This document shows, piece after piece, positions 31,700 through 40,329 of a stretch of DNA of 64,000 nt (position 1 is its first letter; each line of letters starts with the position of its first letter). The notes beneath the pieces were generated by a model that did not search any database, was not told the DNA's origin, and saw only the letters and a program-made list of their open reading frames with translations. Source of the DNA: Neomesorhizobium sp963726065. GTDB taxonomy: Bacteria; Pseudomonadota; Alphaproteobacteria; Rhizobiales; Rhizobiaceae. The translations under genes and the position numbers were made by a program. Location: contig CAVSAU010000010.1 in the NCBI GenBank assembly GCA_963726065.1, forward strand, positions 62,001-126,000, in the 5' to 3' direction.

Positions 31700-32811
31700 T
31701 CGGCATATTCCTCCTCGGCCGACGAATCGAAGACGACGCCGCCGCCGATATTGTAGACGGCCTCACCGTCGGGATGCAGCGTGATGGTGCGGATGGCGAC
31801 GTTGAAGCGCATGCGGCCGCCAGGCGCGATCCAGCCGACGGAGCCGCAATAGGCGTCGCGCGGCGCGGTCTCGAGCGCGCGCAAGATCTCCATGGCGCGG
31901 ATTTTCGGCGCGCCGGTGATCGAACCGCATGGGAAAAGCGCGGCCAAGATGTCGCGGATCGTCAGGTCAGGCAAAAGTTTGGCGCGCACGCGGCTGACCA
32001 TCTGGAAGACCGTCGGATAGGCCTCGATGCGGAAAAGCTCCGGCACGTCGAGCGTGCCGACCTCGGAGACCAGCGAGATGTCGTTGCGCAGGAGGTCGAC
32101 GATCATACGGTTCTCGGCCTGGTTCTTCGGGTCGTTGCGCAGGAACTCCTTGAGCTTGCGGTCCTCCTGCGGTGTCTTGCCGCGGGGTGCGGTGCCCTTC
32201 ATCGGATGCGTCTCGATCCAGCCTTCGGCATCGATGTCGAAGAAAAGCTCGGGCGAGCGCGACAGGACGACCGCGCCGCCGAGGCTCACCAGCGCGCCGT
32301 ATTTCACCGGCTGGCGGGCGGTCAGCGCGTCGAAAGCCGCCAGCGGTTCGCCTGACCATTGGGCATGGACCGGGAAGGTGAGGTTGGCCTGGTAGCAGTC
32401 GCCCTCGCGCAGATGCCGGTGCACCCGGTCGAAGCGTTTCTTGTAGTCCTCGAACGACCATGTCGCGCGCGGTTCGAAGATCGGCCCGTTGGTGGGGGTG
32501 GCGGCAAGCTGCGGCCGGTCGCGCTCGGATGGACCGTCGAAGATGCCGAGGCAGGCGAGCGGCACGCGGCGATCCCCTGGCAGGAGCGGCGCGAGCTTCG
32601 GCTCCAGCAGGTAGCCCGCCTCGTAGGAGAAATAGCCGGCCAGCCATTTGCCGGAATGGCGCGCCGCTTCGGCGGTTTCCAGCGCGGCATGGAAATCGGC
32701 CGGCGTTTCCGGTGCGAGAATCTGCAAGGGCGCTTCGAACAGCAGTTCGCGCCCGGCCGGGTCGTCGCGGAACAGGATGAAGGGAGACGTTGGCATGATG
32801 TTTGTTGTCAT
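31648..32811 (-). CDS. pabB: Aminodeoxychorismate synthase component I
   Basis: With a glutaminase subunit (PabA/TrpG, not in this window) it converts chorismate to 4-amino-4-deoxychorismate. The protein has 387 residues. The chorismate-binding signatures are THPMKGTAPRGKTPQED, RMIVDLLRNDISLVSEVG, FRIEAYPTVFQMVS, LFPCGSITGAPKIRAMEIL and YNIGGGVVFDSSAEEEYAECLLKA. The PIKGT-type Lys (here PMKGT) agrees with PabB rather than TrpE. The 3' end overlaps or fuses with pabC. The start ATG at 32811 has no strong ribosome binding site; an ATG at 32796 is an alternative. Confidence 0.9.
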   Translation of the reverse strand: MTTNIMPTSPFILFRDDPAGRELLFEAPLQILAPETPADFHAALETAEAARHSGKWLAGYFSYEAGYLLEPKLAPLLPGDRRVPLACLGIFDGPSERDRPQLAATPTNGPIFEPRATWSFEDYKKRFDRVHRHLREGDCYQANLTFPVHAQWSGEPLAAFDALTARQPVKYGALVSLGGAVVLSRSPELFFDIDAEGWIETHPMKGTAPRGKTPQEDRKLKEFLRNDPKNQAENRMIVDLLRNDISLVSEVGTLDVPELFRIEAYPTVFQMVSRVRAKLLPDLTIRDILAALFPCGSITGAPKIRAMEILRALETAPRDAYCGSVGWIAPGGRMRFNVAIRTITLHPDGEAVYNIGGGVVFDSSAEEEYAECLLKARFATGTVPVSS

Positions 32812-32837
32812 GCCCGCGCAGGCAGCGCTTGACGTTG

Positions 32838-32998
32838 CCCCCCTCTGATCATGTCGAAGGGCCGGACATCTCCCCCAGAAGGGGGGAGATCAGCCCTGTT
32901 CGAGATCGTTGCGCTTGAGATTGGCTCAGCCGGAAATGCCAGCCAATCCCTCCCCTTGTGGAAGAGATGTCCGGCAGGACAGAGGGGGGCGCCAAGGA
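32838..32998. repeat. Inverted pair of GACATCTCCCCC/GGGGGAGAT-type repeats
   Basis: Two copies of one repeat family face each other in the pepF-pabB gap: the left copy about 32838-32893 and the right copy about 32949-32998. Both contain the block that reads GATGTCCGGCAGGACAGAGG in the right copy. About 55 bases lie between them. The arrangement resembles a small non-autonomous mobile element. The same family occurs at about 36603-36656 and 40199-40262. Confidence 0.6.
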
Positions 32999-33034
32999 GC
33001 ACTGACATAGATGCCTGTCGAACCGGGATGAACC

Positions 33035-34882
33035 TTAGTCCAGCGCTTCCAGTTCGTCGATCAGGCCGCTTATCACGCCAAGCCCGGTCTGCCAGAACTT
33101 CGGGTCGGAGGCATCCAGCCCGAATGGCTTGAGCAGCTCCGAGTGGTGCTTGGTGCCGCCGGCCTTCAGCATCTCGAAATACTTGTCCTGGAAGCCGCGC
33201 TCGGCGTTCTGGTAGACCGCGTACAGCGAATTCACCAGGCAGTCGCCGAAGGCATAGGCATAGACATAGAACGGCGAATGGATGAAGTGAGGGATGTAGG
33301 CCCAGAAGGTCTCATAGCCCTCGCGCAGCCTGATTGCCGGCCCCAGGCTCTCGGCCTGCACCTCCAGCCAGAATTCACCGAGCTTGTCGGAGGTGAGTTC
33401 GCCGTTCCGGCGCTCGGTATGGACCTTGCGCTCGAATTCGTAGAAGGCGATCTGGCGCACCACCGTGTTGATCATGTCCTCGACCTTCTGGGCGAGCATC
33501 GCCTTGCGCTCGCGGCGGTCCTTCGTCTGCTCCAGCAGCGAGCGGAAGGTCAGCATTTCGCCAAACACGCTTGCCGTTTCGGCCAGCGTCAGCGGCGTCG
33601 AGGCCATCAGCGCCCCTTGGGCGCCGGCCAGCACCTGGTGGACGCCGTGGCCGAGTTCGTGCGCGAGCGTCATCACGTCGCGCGGCTTGCCCATGTAGTT
33701 GAGCAACACATAGGGGTGCGCCGACGGAACAGTCGGGTGCGCGAAGGCGCCCGGCGCCTTGCCCGGCCGCACCGGCGCGTCGATCCACCGGCGGTCGAAG
33801 AAGTGCCGTGCAATCTCGGCCATTTCAGGCGAAAACTGGTGATAGGCCGCAAGCACGGTGTGCTTGGCGTCCTCCCAGCCGATCGTCGCCTTCGGCGTCT
33901 CCGGCAACGGCGCGTTGCGGTCCCAGTGGTTCATCTGGTCCATGCCCAGCCACTTCGCCTTCATGGCGTAGTAGCGATGCGACAGGCGGGGGTAGGCGTC
34001 GCGCACCGCGCTCGCCAGCGCGTCGACCACCTCTCGTTCGACGCGGTTAGCCAGGTGCCGGGAATCGGCGATGTCCTTGAAGCCGCGCCAGCGGTCGGAA
34101 ATCTCCTTGTCCTTGGCCAGCGTGTTGGTGATCAGCGTGAAGCCGCGCAGGTGTTCCTTGAAGGTCGCGGCCAGCGCCTCGGCGGCCTTGCGGCGCACTT
34201 CGCCGTCGGCGTCCTGCAGGCGCGTCAGCGTCGGTTCCAGCGTCAGCTCCTCGCCGTCGACCGTGAAACGCAGGTCGGTCATCGTCTCGTCGAAGAGGCG
34301 GTTCCAGGCGCCCCGGCCGGTCACGGATTTCTCGTGGAACAGCTGCTCGACGCGATCTTCCAGCTGGTAGGGCTTGTCCTTGCGCAGGTCGAGCACCCAG
34401 GGCCGGTAGTGGCCGAAGCCGGCATCGCCATCGAGTGCTGCAAGCACGGCCGCATCGTCGACCAGGTTCAGCTCCAGCGTGAAGAACAGGAGATGCGAGC
34501 TGGCGTCCGTCATCTTCTCCTGGACGTCGCCGTAAAGCTTGGCGCGCTGCGGGTCGGAGGTGTTGCCGGCATAGACCAAGCCGGCATAGGAGGCGATCCT
34601 GCCGATCAGTTCTTCCAGGACTTCATAGGCCCGCAACGCGCGGCCCAGCCCGCCATTGGCGGGATTGGCGGCCTCGGCGGCGAGCTTGCCTTTCCATTCG
34701 GCCTCGAAGGCCGCTGCCTCGTTGAGGGCGCGGGCGATGTCGCGCTTCAGTTCCGGCGCTTCCATGCTGGAATAAAGATCGGCGAGGTTCCATTCCGGCA
34801 GGTCGCCCAGGCCGGAAGCGCGCGCCGCCGCGCTTTTTGGCGAGGCCGCGGGCTGTGCTGGCTGATCCGAAACTGCAGACAT
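33035..34882 (-). CDS. pepF: Oligoendopeptidase F (M3 metallopeptidase)
   Basis: Cytoplasmic zinc endopeptidase for oligopeptides, 615 residues from the ATG at 34882 (MSAVSDQPAQP); the longer frame from 35044 runs into the divergent promoter. The N-terminal M3B region is LGDLPEWNLADLYSSMEAPEL. The catalytic zinc motif HELGHGVH lies in MTLAHELGHGVHQ, with the third ligand Glu in LAETASVFGEML about 25 residues later. The C-terminal YVYAYAFGDCLVNSLY closes the substrate channel. Length and order match the clade 3 PepF family. Divergent from the NtrC-type regulator. Confidence 0.93.
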   Translation of the reverse strand: MSAVSDQPAQPAASPKSAAARASGLGDLPEWNLADLYSSMEAPELKRDIARALNEAAAFEAEWKGKLAAEAANPANGGLGRALRAYEVLEELIGRIASYAGLVYAGNTSDPQRAKLYGDVQEKMTDASSHLLFFTLELNLVDDAAVLAALDGDAGFGHYRPWVLDLRKDKPYQLEDRVEQLFHEKSVTGRGAWNRLFDETMTDLRFTVDGEELTLEPTLTRLQDADGEVRRKAAEALAATFKEHLRGFTLITNTLAKDKEISDRWRGFKDIADSRHLANRVEREVVDALASAVRDAYPRLSHRYYAMKAKWLGMDQMNHWDRNAPLPETPKATIGWEDAKHTVLAAYHQFSPEMAEIARHFFDRRWIDAPVRPGKAPGAFAHPTVPSAHPYVLLNYMGKPRDVMTLAHELGHGVHQVLAGAQGALMASTPLTLAETASVFGEMLTFRSLLEQTKDRRERKAMLAQKVEDMINTVVRQIAFYEFERKVHTERRNGELTSDKLGEFWLEVQAESLGPAIRLREGYETFWAYIPHFIHSPFYVYAYAFGDCLVNSLYAVYQNAERGFQDKYFEMLKAGGTKHHSELLKPFGLDASDPKFWQTGLGVISGLIDELEALD

Positions 34883-35024
34883 GTTTTCACTTTCCGATGT
34901 TGAAAGACCAAATTGCCGGCTACCGCGAAAGAATTCGTTCACCGGCTTTTTTGAAACCTTATTTAGAACCCTGTGCCACGTTGATCCAGCCGACTTTTGC
35001 CCGATCGACACTTTCCGAGATTTG

Positions 35025-36594
35025 ATGACAGGTGCCATCCTCATAGTCGATGACGACCCCGTCCAGCGCAGGCTCCTCGAAGCCGCGGTGGTGAAGTCGG
35101 GCTATGAGGCGATCGCCGTCGAGGGCGGCGAGGCGGCTCTCGTAGCGCTCGACGGGCCGCAATCGCGCGATGTCGCCGTCGTCATTCTCGATCTCATGAT
35201 GCCCGGCCTCGACGGCAATGGCGTGCTCAAGGCGATGCGCGAGCGCGGCATCGGCACCCCGGTGATCGTGCAGACCGCGCAGGGCGGCATCGATACCGTG
35301 GTCAAGGCGATGCGCGCCGGCGCCTTCGATTTCGTCGTCAAGCCGGCATCGCCCGAGCGGCTGATATCAGCCATAGGCAACGCCCTCAAGGTCGAGGCGC
35401 TGGGCGGCGAAGCCAAGCGCGTTGGCCGGCAAGCGGCGCGGAACGCTGAGCTTCAAGGACATCGTCACCCGAAGCGACGCGATGGAGCGGGTGATCCGGC
35501 TCGGCCAGAAAGCCGCCGCCTCCAACATCCCCATCCTGATCGAAGGCGAATCGGGCGTCGGCAAGGAACTGGTGGCGCGCGCCATCCGCGGCAGCGGCGA
35601 CCGCCGGTCGAAGCCGTTCGTCACCGTCAATTGCGGCGCCATCCCCGAAAATCTGGTCGAAAGCATCCTGTTCGGTCACGAGAAGGGTTCTTTCACCGGC
35701 GCCACGGAAAAACACGCCGGCAAGTTCGTCGAAGCCCATTCCGGCACGCTTTTCCTCGACGAAATCGGCGATCTGCCGCTCGACGTGCAGGTGAAGCTGC
35801 TGCGCGCCGTGCAGGACGGCGAGGTCGACCCGGTCGGCGCCCGTTCGACCGTCAAGGTCGACATCAGGCTCATTTCGGCGACACACCGCGACCTGCTGCA
35901 ACAGGTGAAGGACGGCGGTTTCCGCGAGGATTTGTTCTACCGCCTCAATGTGTTCCCCATCTTCGTGCCGCCGCTCCGCGACCGTCGCGACGATATTCCG
36001 CACCTCGTGCGGCATTTCATGACGCGCCTCGGACCCGCCGAGAGCCGCAACCGCATCACCGGCATATCCCGGCATGCGCTTCAGATCCTCGGCGCCTACG
36101 ACTGGCCGGGCAACATCAGGCAGCTGGAAAACGCCATCTTCCGGGCCATGGTGCTGTGTGAGGGCGACACGCTTGCCGCCGAGGATTTCCCGCAAATCCG
36201 CGCGCAGGTCGAAGACGTGGTGGTGGGCGAACATGCGCCGGAGCCGGCCCGGACGCCGGAACAGAAGGCGACGCATGGCGAAATCGCCATGGCGGCCGAA
36301 CCGGGCGTCGCCGGCGCGGCCGAACCGGGCGTCGCCAGGCTGCCCGTGGAAAGGCCGAGAAGCGAGGCGGCGAGACCGCAATTCGGGGTTTTGCGCGCGC
36401 TTGACGAGCGCGGCAACGTGCGGTCGCTGTCGGATGTCGAACTCGACATGATCAAGCTGGCCATCGACCATTACCAGGGGCAGATGAGCGAGGTGGCGCG
36501 CCGCCTCGGCATCGGGCGCTCGACGCTCTACCGGAAACTGAAGGAACACGGCATCGACCCGGAGGCCGGCCGGCACGACCGGTTGGCGTCATAG
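35025..36594 (+). CDS. Sigma-54-dependent response regulator, NtrC type (one frameshift)
   Basis: The receiver domain (ILIVDDDPVQRRLLEAA; phospho-Asp in VVILDLMMPG) is followed by an AAA+ domain: Walker A EGESGVGKE, the sigma-54 loop GSFTGA instead of the usual GAFTGA, Walker B GTLFLDEIGDLP, and the arginine-finger region FREDLFYRLNVFP. The C-terminal Fis-type HTH is MSEVARRLGIGRSTLYRKL. A low-complexity linker contains a tandem AEPGVA duplication. The start at 35025 follows GAGA. One extra G near 35425 shifts the frame; corrected length is 522 residues. No sensor kinase is adjacent, so the partner and targets are unknown. Confidence 0.88.
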
Positions 36595-36986
36595 CGGCCG
36601 GCCGATCTCACTCTCCTGTGGAGAGATGTTCGGCAGGGCAGAGGGGGACAACGCAGGGCGCAATCAACCAAACAGGCTCCCAAACCGATTCGATTTTCCC
36701 GCATTTCCGGGCCATTTGCTCGCTGTTTTTGCCCCGCTGGCCTTCATTAGAAACGCTCTCCGCATTTTTCGGGCTCACGCCTCGGCGCAAATCGTAAATT
36801 TCAGCGTAAATCTCCGGTTTACCTTGTTGCGAAGACTGGCGTTTTCGACAATTTCCCGCCATGGTGTGACCGCATTTCGGCTTCAATAAGCAGTGATTAA
36901 CCATTAGGATCGATAGTCGGGCGCTACTATCTCGCGTCCGGAAATCAAATCCGGGGACAAAATGGCAGCCTGCAAGGCCTTTTGAT
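36595..36986. promoter_or_regulatory. 392-base gap upstream of the DUF882 gene
   Basis: The left part (about 36603-36656) is a repeat of the CTCTCCTGTGGAGAGATG family. The middle (36660-36890) is moderately AT-rich without a supported gene. The right end carries GTGATTAACCATTAGG near 36892 and probably the promoter of the downstream gene. Confidence 0.35.
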
Positions 36987-38885
36987 TTGATTAAGATCGA
37001 ACGACAAAATCGCGGACGGCATCCGAACGCTACCGTCTGGTCCAGGTGGCTGGCTTCCGCCATGCTGGCTTTTGGCTTGCTGGCCTGGGCAACGTCGTTT
37101 GCGAGCGCCGAGACGCGCAGCCTCAAGCTCCATTTCATTCACACCGGCGAGAAAGCCGAGATCATCTACAAGCGCAACGGCCGCTACGACCAGTCCGGCC
37201 TGCAGAAGATCAACCGGTTCCTGCGCGACTGGCGCCGCAACGAACCGACCAGGATGGATCCGCGGCTGCTCGACCTGGTGTGGGAGGCCTATCGCACCTC
37301 CGGTTCGCGCGCCTACATCACCGTCATCTCCGCCTACCGTTCGCCGGCCACCAATTCGATGCTGCGCAGCCGCTCCAGGGGTGTGGCCAAGACCAGCCAG
37401 CACATGCTCGGCAAGGCGATGGATTTCTACCTGCCGGACGTGAAGCTCAAGAAGCTGCGCGACATCGGGCTGAGGATGCAGGGCGGCGGCGTCGGCTACT
37501 ATCCCACCTCGGGTTCGCCATTCGTCCACATGGATGTCGGCAATGTGCGCCACTGGCCGAAGATCAGCCGCCAGGAACTCGCCCGGGTGTTCCCGAATGG
37601 CAAGACGCTGCATGTTCCAAGCGACGGCAAGCCATTGCCCGGCTTCGACCAGGCGCTGGCCGCCTATAAGGCGCGCAAGGGTAGCGGCAATCTGGCCATC
37701 GCCAGCAACAGCACCAATCGCGGTTCCACCGGCAAGAGCAGCGTCGGGTTGCTGGCAGCCCTGTTTGGTGGCGGCGGCGGAGCCGACGAGGAAGAAGAGA
37801 GCGGCGGCAGCGCCGCTATAGCGGCGGTCACGGCGCCGAAGGCGACGGTCAAGGCGGCGCCGGCCGCGACAGCGAATGCGGCGCCGGAAAAGCCAGCCCC
37901 GGACATCCGCGTCGTGCCGCCTGAGCTGGCGACGCCGGCCGAGGTCGCGCCCGCGCAGGCCGAAGAGCCGGCGGAGCAGACGCCGGAGCAGATCATCGCC
38001 GCCTTGCCGCGGCGCAGCATCCCGGTTCCGGGCCTTGCCCCGCGGCCGCAGGTCGATGTAGGCGCGGAGCCGCAAGACGTTCCGTTCCAGGTCGTTTCCG
38101 AAGACGATATGCCCGCCGAACCGCAGCAGGTGGCGCTTGGCATTCCGCTGCCGACGCATCGGCCGAACTACCAGGCGCCGGCCGAACAGCCGGCCGAGGG
38201 CGACGCCGTTTCGGCGCTGCTCGCCATGGCGCAGCCCATGGATGACGAGGAAACGGCCAGCGTGCCGATGCCGATAGCGCGTCCGGCCGAAGAGACGGCC
38301 CTGATCCAGAATGCTCGCTATGTCGTGGCGGCCCTGCCTGAGCAACGGCCGGAACTCGCGCCGCCTTCGGAAGCGACGCCTGTGGCGATCGCGCCAGCCG
38401 CTGCCTCCAATGCCGCTTCCGAACTTGGCGACGACCATCCGTTCGGCATCGCACCGGCTGACACGGTAGCCGCACCCGGCAACATCCCGGTCGCGTCGAA
38501 AGGCGACCGCATGGCGGCACTGGCTTCGCCTCGTGCGGCGCTGACGGCCAGGAAGCCTGGCGCTGATGCGGCATCGGCACTGGCCTCCGGCGTGAAGACG
38601 ACCGCGAAATCGGCCCGTCCCGCCGCACGCGACAGCAAGCCGGACGCCAAGCCGGTGGTGGTGACTGCGCAGCCGCAGGCCGCCCGCTGGGCGCTCGACG
38701 CCAATTACGTGAAGCAGAACCCGCAGGGAACGACGGCGCCGTCGTTTGCCTACAACATCGTGCGCACCGCGCCGCGTGAGGTCTACACCGCAGGCTTCCA
38801 GCAGGAGGCCAAGGTGGCCGACGCCAACCGGTTCTCAGGCAAGGCCGTCACCTTCCTGTCGGTGGCGCGCTTCCAGACCAACTGA
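36987..38885 (+). CDS. DUF882/peptidase M15-like envelope protein with long Ala/Pro-rich tail
   Basis: 632 residues from a TTG at 36987 with AAGG upstream; no in-frame ATG precedes the signal peptide core (LASAMLAFGLLAWATSFASA). Residues about 45-200 are the DUF882 (YcbK-like, LAS/M15 superfamily) domain, with VISAYRSPATN, SQHMLGKAMDFYLPD and SPFVHMDVGNVRHW. The H...D and H-x-D pattern provides zinc ligands of a probable peptidoglycan-active peptidase. The remaining 430 residues are an Ala/Pro/Glu-rich low-complexity region with a short conserved C-terminus (SGKAVTFLSVARFQ). A strong terminator follows. Confidence 0.85.
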   Translation: MIKIERQNRGRHPNATVWSRWLASAMLAFGLLAWATSFASAETRSLKLHFIHTGEKAEIIYKRNGRYDQSGLQKINRFLRDWRRNEPTRMDPRLLDLVWEAYRTSGSRAYITVISAYRSPATNSMLRSRSRGVAKTSQHMLGKAMDFYLPDVKLKKLRDIGLRMQGGGVGYYPTSGSPFVHMDVGNVRHWPKISRQELARVFPNGKTLHVPSDGKPLPGFDQALAAYKARKGSGNLAIASNSTNRGSTGKSSVGLLAALFGGGGGADEEEESGGSAAIAAVTAPKATVKAAPAATANAAPEKPAPDIRVVPPELATPAEVAPAQAEEPAEQTPEQIIAALPRRSIPVPGLAPRPQVDVGAEPQDVPFQVVSEDDMPAEPQQVALGIPLPTHRPNYQAPAEQPAEGDAVSALLAMAQPMDDEETASVPMPIARPAEETALIQNARYVVAALPEQRPELAPPSEATPVAIAPAAASNAASELGDDHPFGIAPADTVAAPGNIPVASKGDRMAALASPRAALTARKPGADAASALASGVKTTAKSARPAARDSKPDAKPVVVTAQPQAARWALDANYVKQNPQGTTAPSFAYNIVRTAPREVYTAGFQQEAKVADANRFSGKAVTFLSVARFQTN

Positions 38886-38911
38886 GCGACAACCAAACGA
38901 GCAAAAAAGAT

Positions 38912-38944
38912 CGCGCTGGGCAACCAGCGCGGCTTTTTCTTTTG
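38912..38944 (+). terminator. Terminator of the DUF882 gene
   Basis: CGCGCTGG (38912-38919), loop GCAA, CCAGCGCG (38924-38931), then GCTTTTTCTTTT. It lies 26 bases after the stop. Confidence 0.9.
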
Positions 38945-39017
38945 GAAGATGAATGCCGAACTCGCGACAGGTTCGGCGACATCGGAAATGCGGCCCTCTA
39001 GCGCCGATGCAACTTTC

Positions 39018-39212
39018 TCAGGCGGCCTTCACCAGAACCGCCGGTGGCAGGTTCTGGCGGGCATGCAGGACCTCCATGCCTACGATATGCCCCTTGGCGT
39101 CATAATCGAGTACGATTCCCGCAGACACTTCTTCGCTTTCCTCGATCCGCTCGGAAGAAAAGCGAATATTGGCGGCGTCGGCTTCCGGATCGTATTCGAA
39201 CTCAATCGTCAT
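39018..39212 (-). CDS. DUF2283 protein, candidate antitoxin
   Basis: 64 residues, complete DUF2283: IEFEYDPEADAANIRFS, then the E-rich SERIEESEEVSAGIVLDYD, GHIVGMEVLHA and a short tail. DUF2283 proteins are small beta-sheet proteins usually coded beside DUF4258 proteins, and the pair is widely suspected to be a toxin-antitoxin-like module. Here its ATG overlaps the end of the DUF4258 gene by 11 bases. The antitoxin role is inference. Confidence 0.85.
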   Translation of the reverse strand: MTIEFEYDPEADAANIRFSSERIEESEEVSAGIVLDYDAKGHIVGMEVLHARQNLPPAVLVKAA

Positions 39213-39462
39213 GCTGGCTTTCTCGCACCGCGATCAAGTACGCGGAGAGTATGCGTGCGGATTCCACACAGGCCACTCGGAGGATGCGCCCGTCGCATTC
39301 TGGAATGGCTCGATTGAGCCGGGCTGTCTCCGGATCTGCCGGGTCGGTCGCGCGCCATTCGGGTTCGGCGATGGTGCGTTCCACCCAGCGCATATCCAGC
39401 TCACGTTCCCGTATCGCTGTTTGCGCATGTACGGTGAATTTGACCGGTTTCCGAGCCGTCAT
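39202..39462 (-). CDS. DUF4258 protein, candidate RelE-like toxin
   Basis: 86 residues starting at the ATG at 39462 (MTARKPVKFTVHAQTAIRER). The DUF4258 pattern is visible: FTVHAQTAIRERELDMRWVERTI with the conserved His/Arg, RLNRAIPECDGRILRVA and the final strand. The fold is related to BECR/RelE-type mRNA interferases. It is the first gene of the pair with DUF2283 and starts 8 bases after the eda stop, so it may be transcribed from the eda promoter. The longer frame from 39522 overlaps eda and is unlikely. Confidence 0.8.
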   Translation of the reverse strand: MTARKPVKFTVHAQTAIRERELDMRWVERTIAEPEWRATDPADPETARLNRAIPECDGRILRVACVESARILSAYLIAVRESQHDD

Positions 39463-39470
39463 GCCGGCTA

Positions 39471-40109
39471 TCAGCGTCCCATGCGCGACGCCGCGCGGGC
39501 CAGGGCTTCGATCTCGTCCCATTTCCCGGCCTTGACCAGATCGTCGGGCGCTACCCAGGATCCGCCGACGCAGATGACGTTTGGCAGGCTGAGATAGTCC
39601 CCGGCGTTGTTCAGGCTGACGCCGCCGGTTGGGCAGAAGCGGATGCCGGCGAAGGGCGACGCCAGCGATTTCAGGAACGCCGCGCCGCCAGCCTGTTCGG
39701 CGGGGAAGAACTTCAGGAAGTCGAGCCCGGCCTCGGCGGCGGTCATGATCTCGCCGGGCGTGATGGCGCCGGGTAAAAGCGGCACGTCGCTGCCGGCGGC
39801 GGCAGACAGCACCTCGCGGGTGAGGCCGGGGCTCACGATGAAGCGCGAGCCGGCGCTGGCTGCTTCGTCGAACTGTTTGGCGTTGAGGATGGTGCCTGCG
39901 CCGACGACGGCCTCCTCGACCTCGGCTGCGGCGTGGCGGATAGCCTCCAGCGCCTCCTTTGTCCGCAAGGTGATCTCGATCACCTTGAGCCCGCCGCGGG
40001 CCAGCGCGCGGGCCAGCGGCACGGCGTCTGCGGCGCGTTCGATCTTCAGCACCGGGATGACGGGCTGGCCGTCGAGCAGCGAAAGCAGTTTTTCGGTCTT
40101 TGCGGACAT
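39471..40109 (-). CDS. eda: KHG/KDPG aldolase
   Basis: Splits 2-keto-3-deoxy-6-phosphogluconate into pyruvate and glyceraldehyde 3-phosphate (Entner-Doudoroff pathway), 212 residues. Visible are the LKVIEITLRTKEALEAI block with the catalytic Glu, VVGAGTILNAKQFDEA, FIVSPGLT, and the Schiff-base Lys in LDFLKFFPAEQAGG, followed by FCPTGGVSLNN for phosphate binding. No edd is adjacent. The DUF4258/DUF2283 pair follows closely. Intact. Confidence 0.93.
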   Translation of the reverse strand: MSAKTEKLLSLLDGQPVIPVLKIERAADAVPLARALARGGLKVIEITLRTKEALEAIRHAAAEVEEAVVGAGTILNAKQFDEAASAGSRFIVSPGLTREVLSAAAGSDVPLLPGAITPGEIMTAAEAGLDFLKFFPAEQAGGAAFLKSLASPFAGIRFCPTGGVSLNNAGDYLSLPNVICVGGSWVAPDDLVKAGKWDEIEALARAASRMGR

Positions 40110-40198
40110 GGCAGGTTCCGTATTTCTCAGGGGGCTTTCAACCGATTTAACAGATGCCGGAATCGGTGTCCACGAAACGCTGAGAGGTATCTATGACA

Positions 40199-40262
40199 GG
40201 CAATCTCCCCACCTGTGGGGGGAGATGGCCGGCAGGACAGAGGGGGGCAACGTAGAGCGCGG
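40199..40262. repeat. Copy of the CTCCCCACCTGTGGGGGGAG repeat family
   Basis: A hairpin of CTCCCC and GGGGAG arms followed by GGCAGGACAGAGGGGGGCAA, in the 220-base divergent gap between eda and trhO. It is the same family as at 32838-32998 and 36603-36656. Confidence 0.65.
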
Positions 40263-40329
40263 CCTTCGGCGCTCTCAAACGATTGCCGTCCTTGAAAGCG
40301 CCGGAATAAGCCGTTAGGCCCCCTGCTAT

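Noticed and set aside
33143..34903. A 586-codon plus-strand open frame opposite pepF
   Set aside because: Its length comes from absence of stops in GC-rich antisense. No domain is recognisable, while the minus strand has the HELGH peptidase.
36945..38438. A 497-codon minus-strand frame opposite the DUF882 gene
   Set aside because: Arg-rich antisense translation of an Ala/Pro-rich coding region; no motifs.
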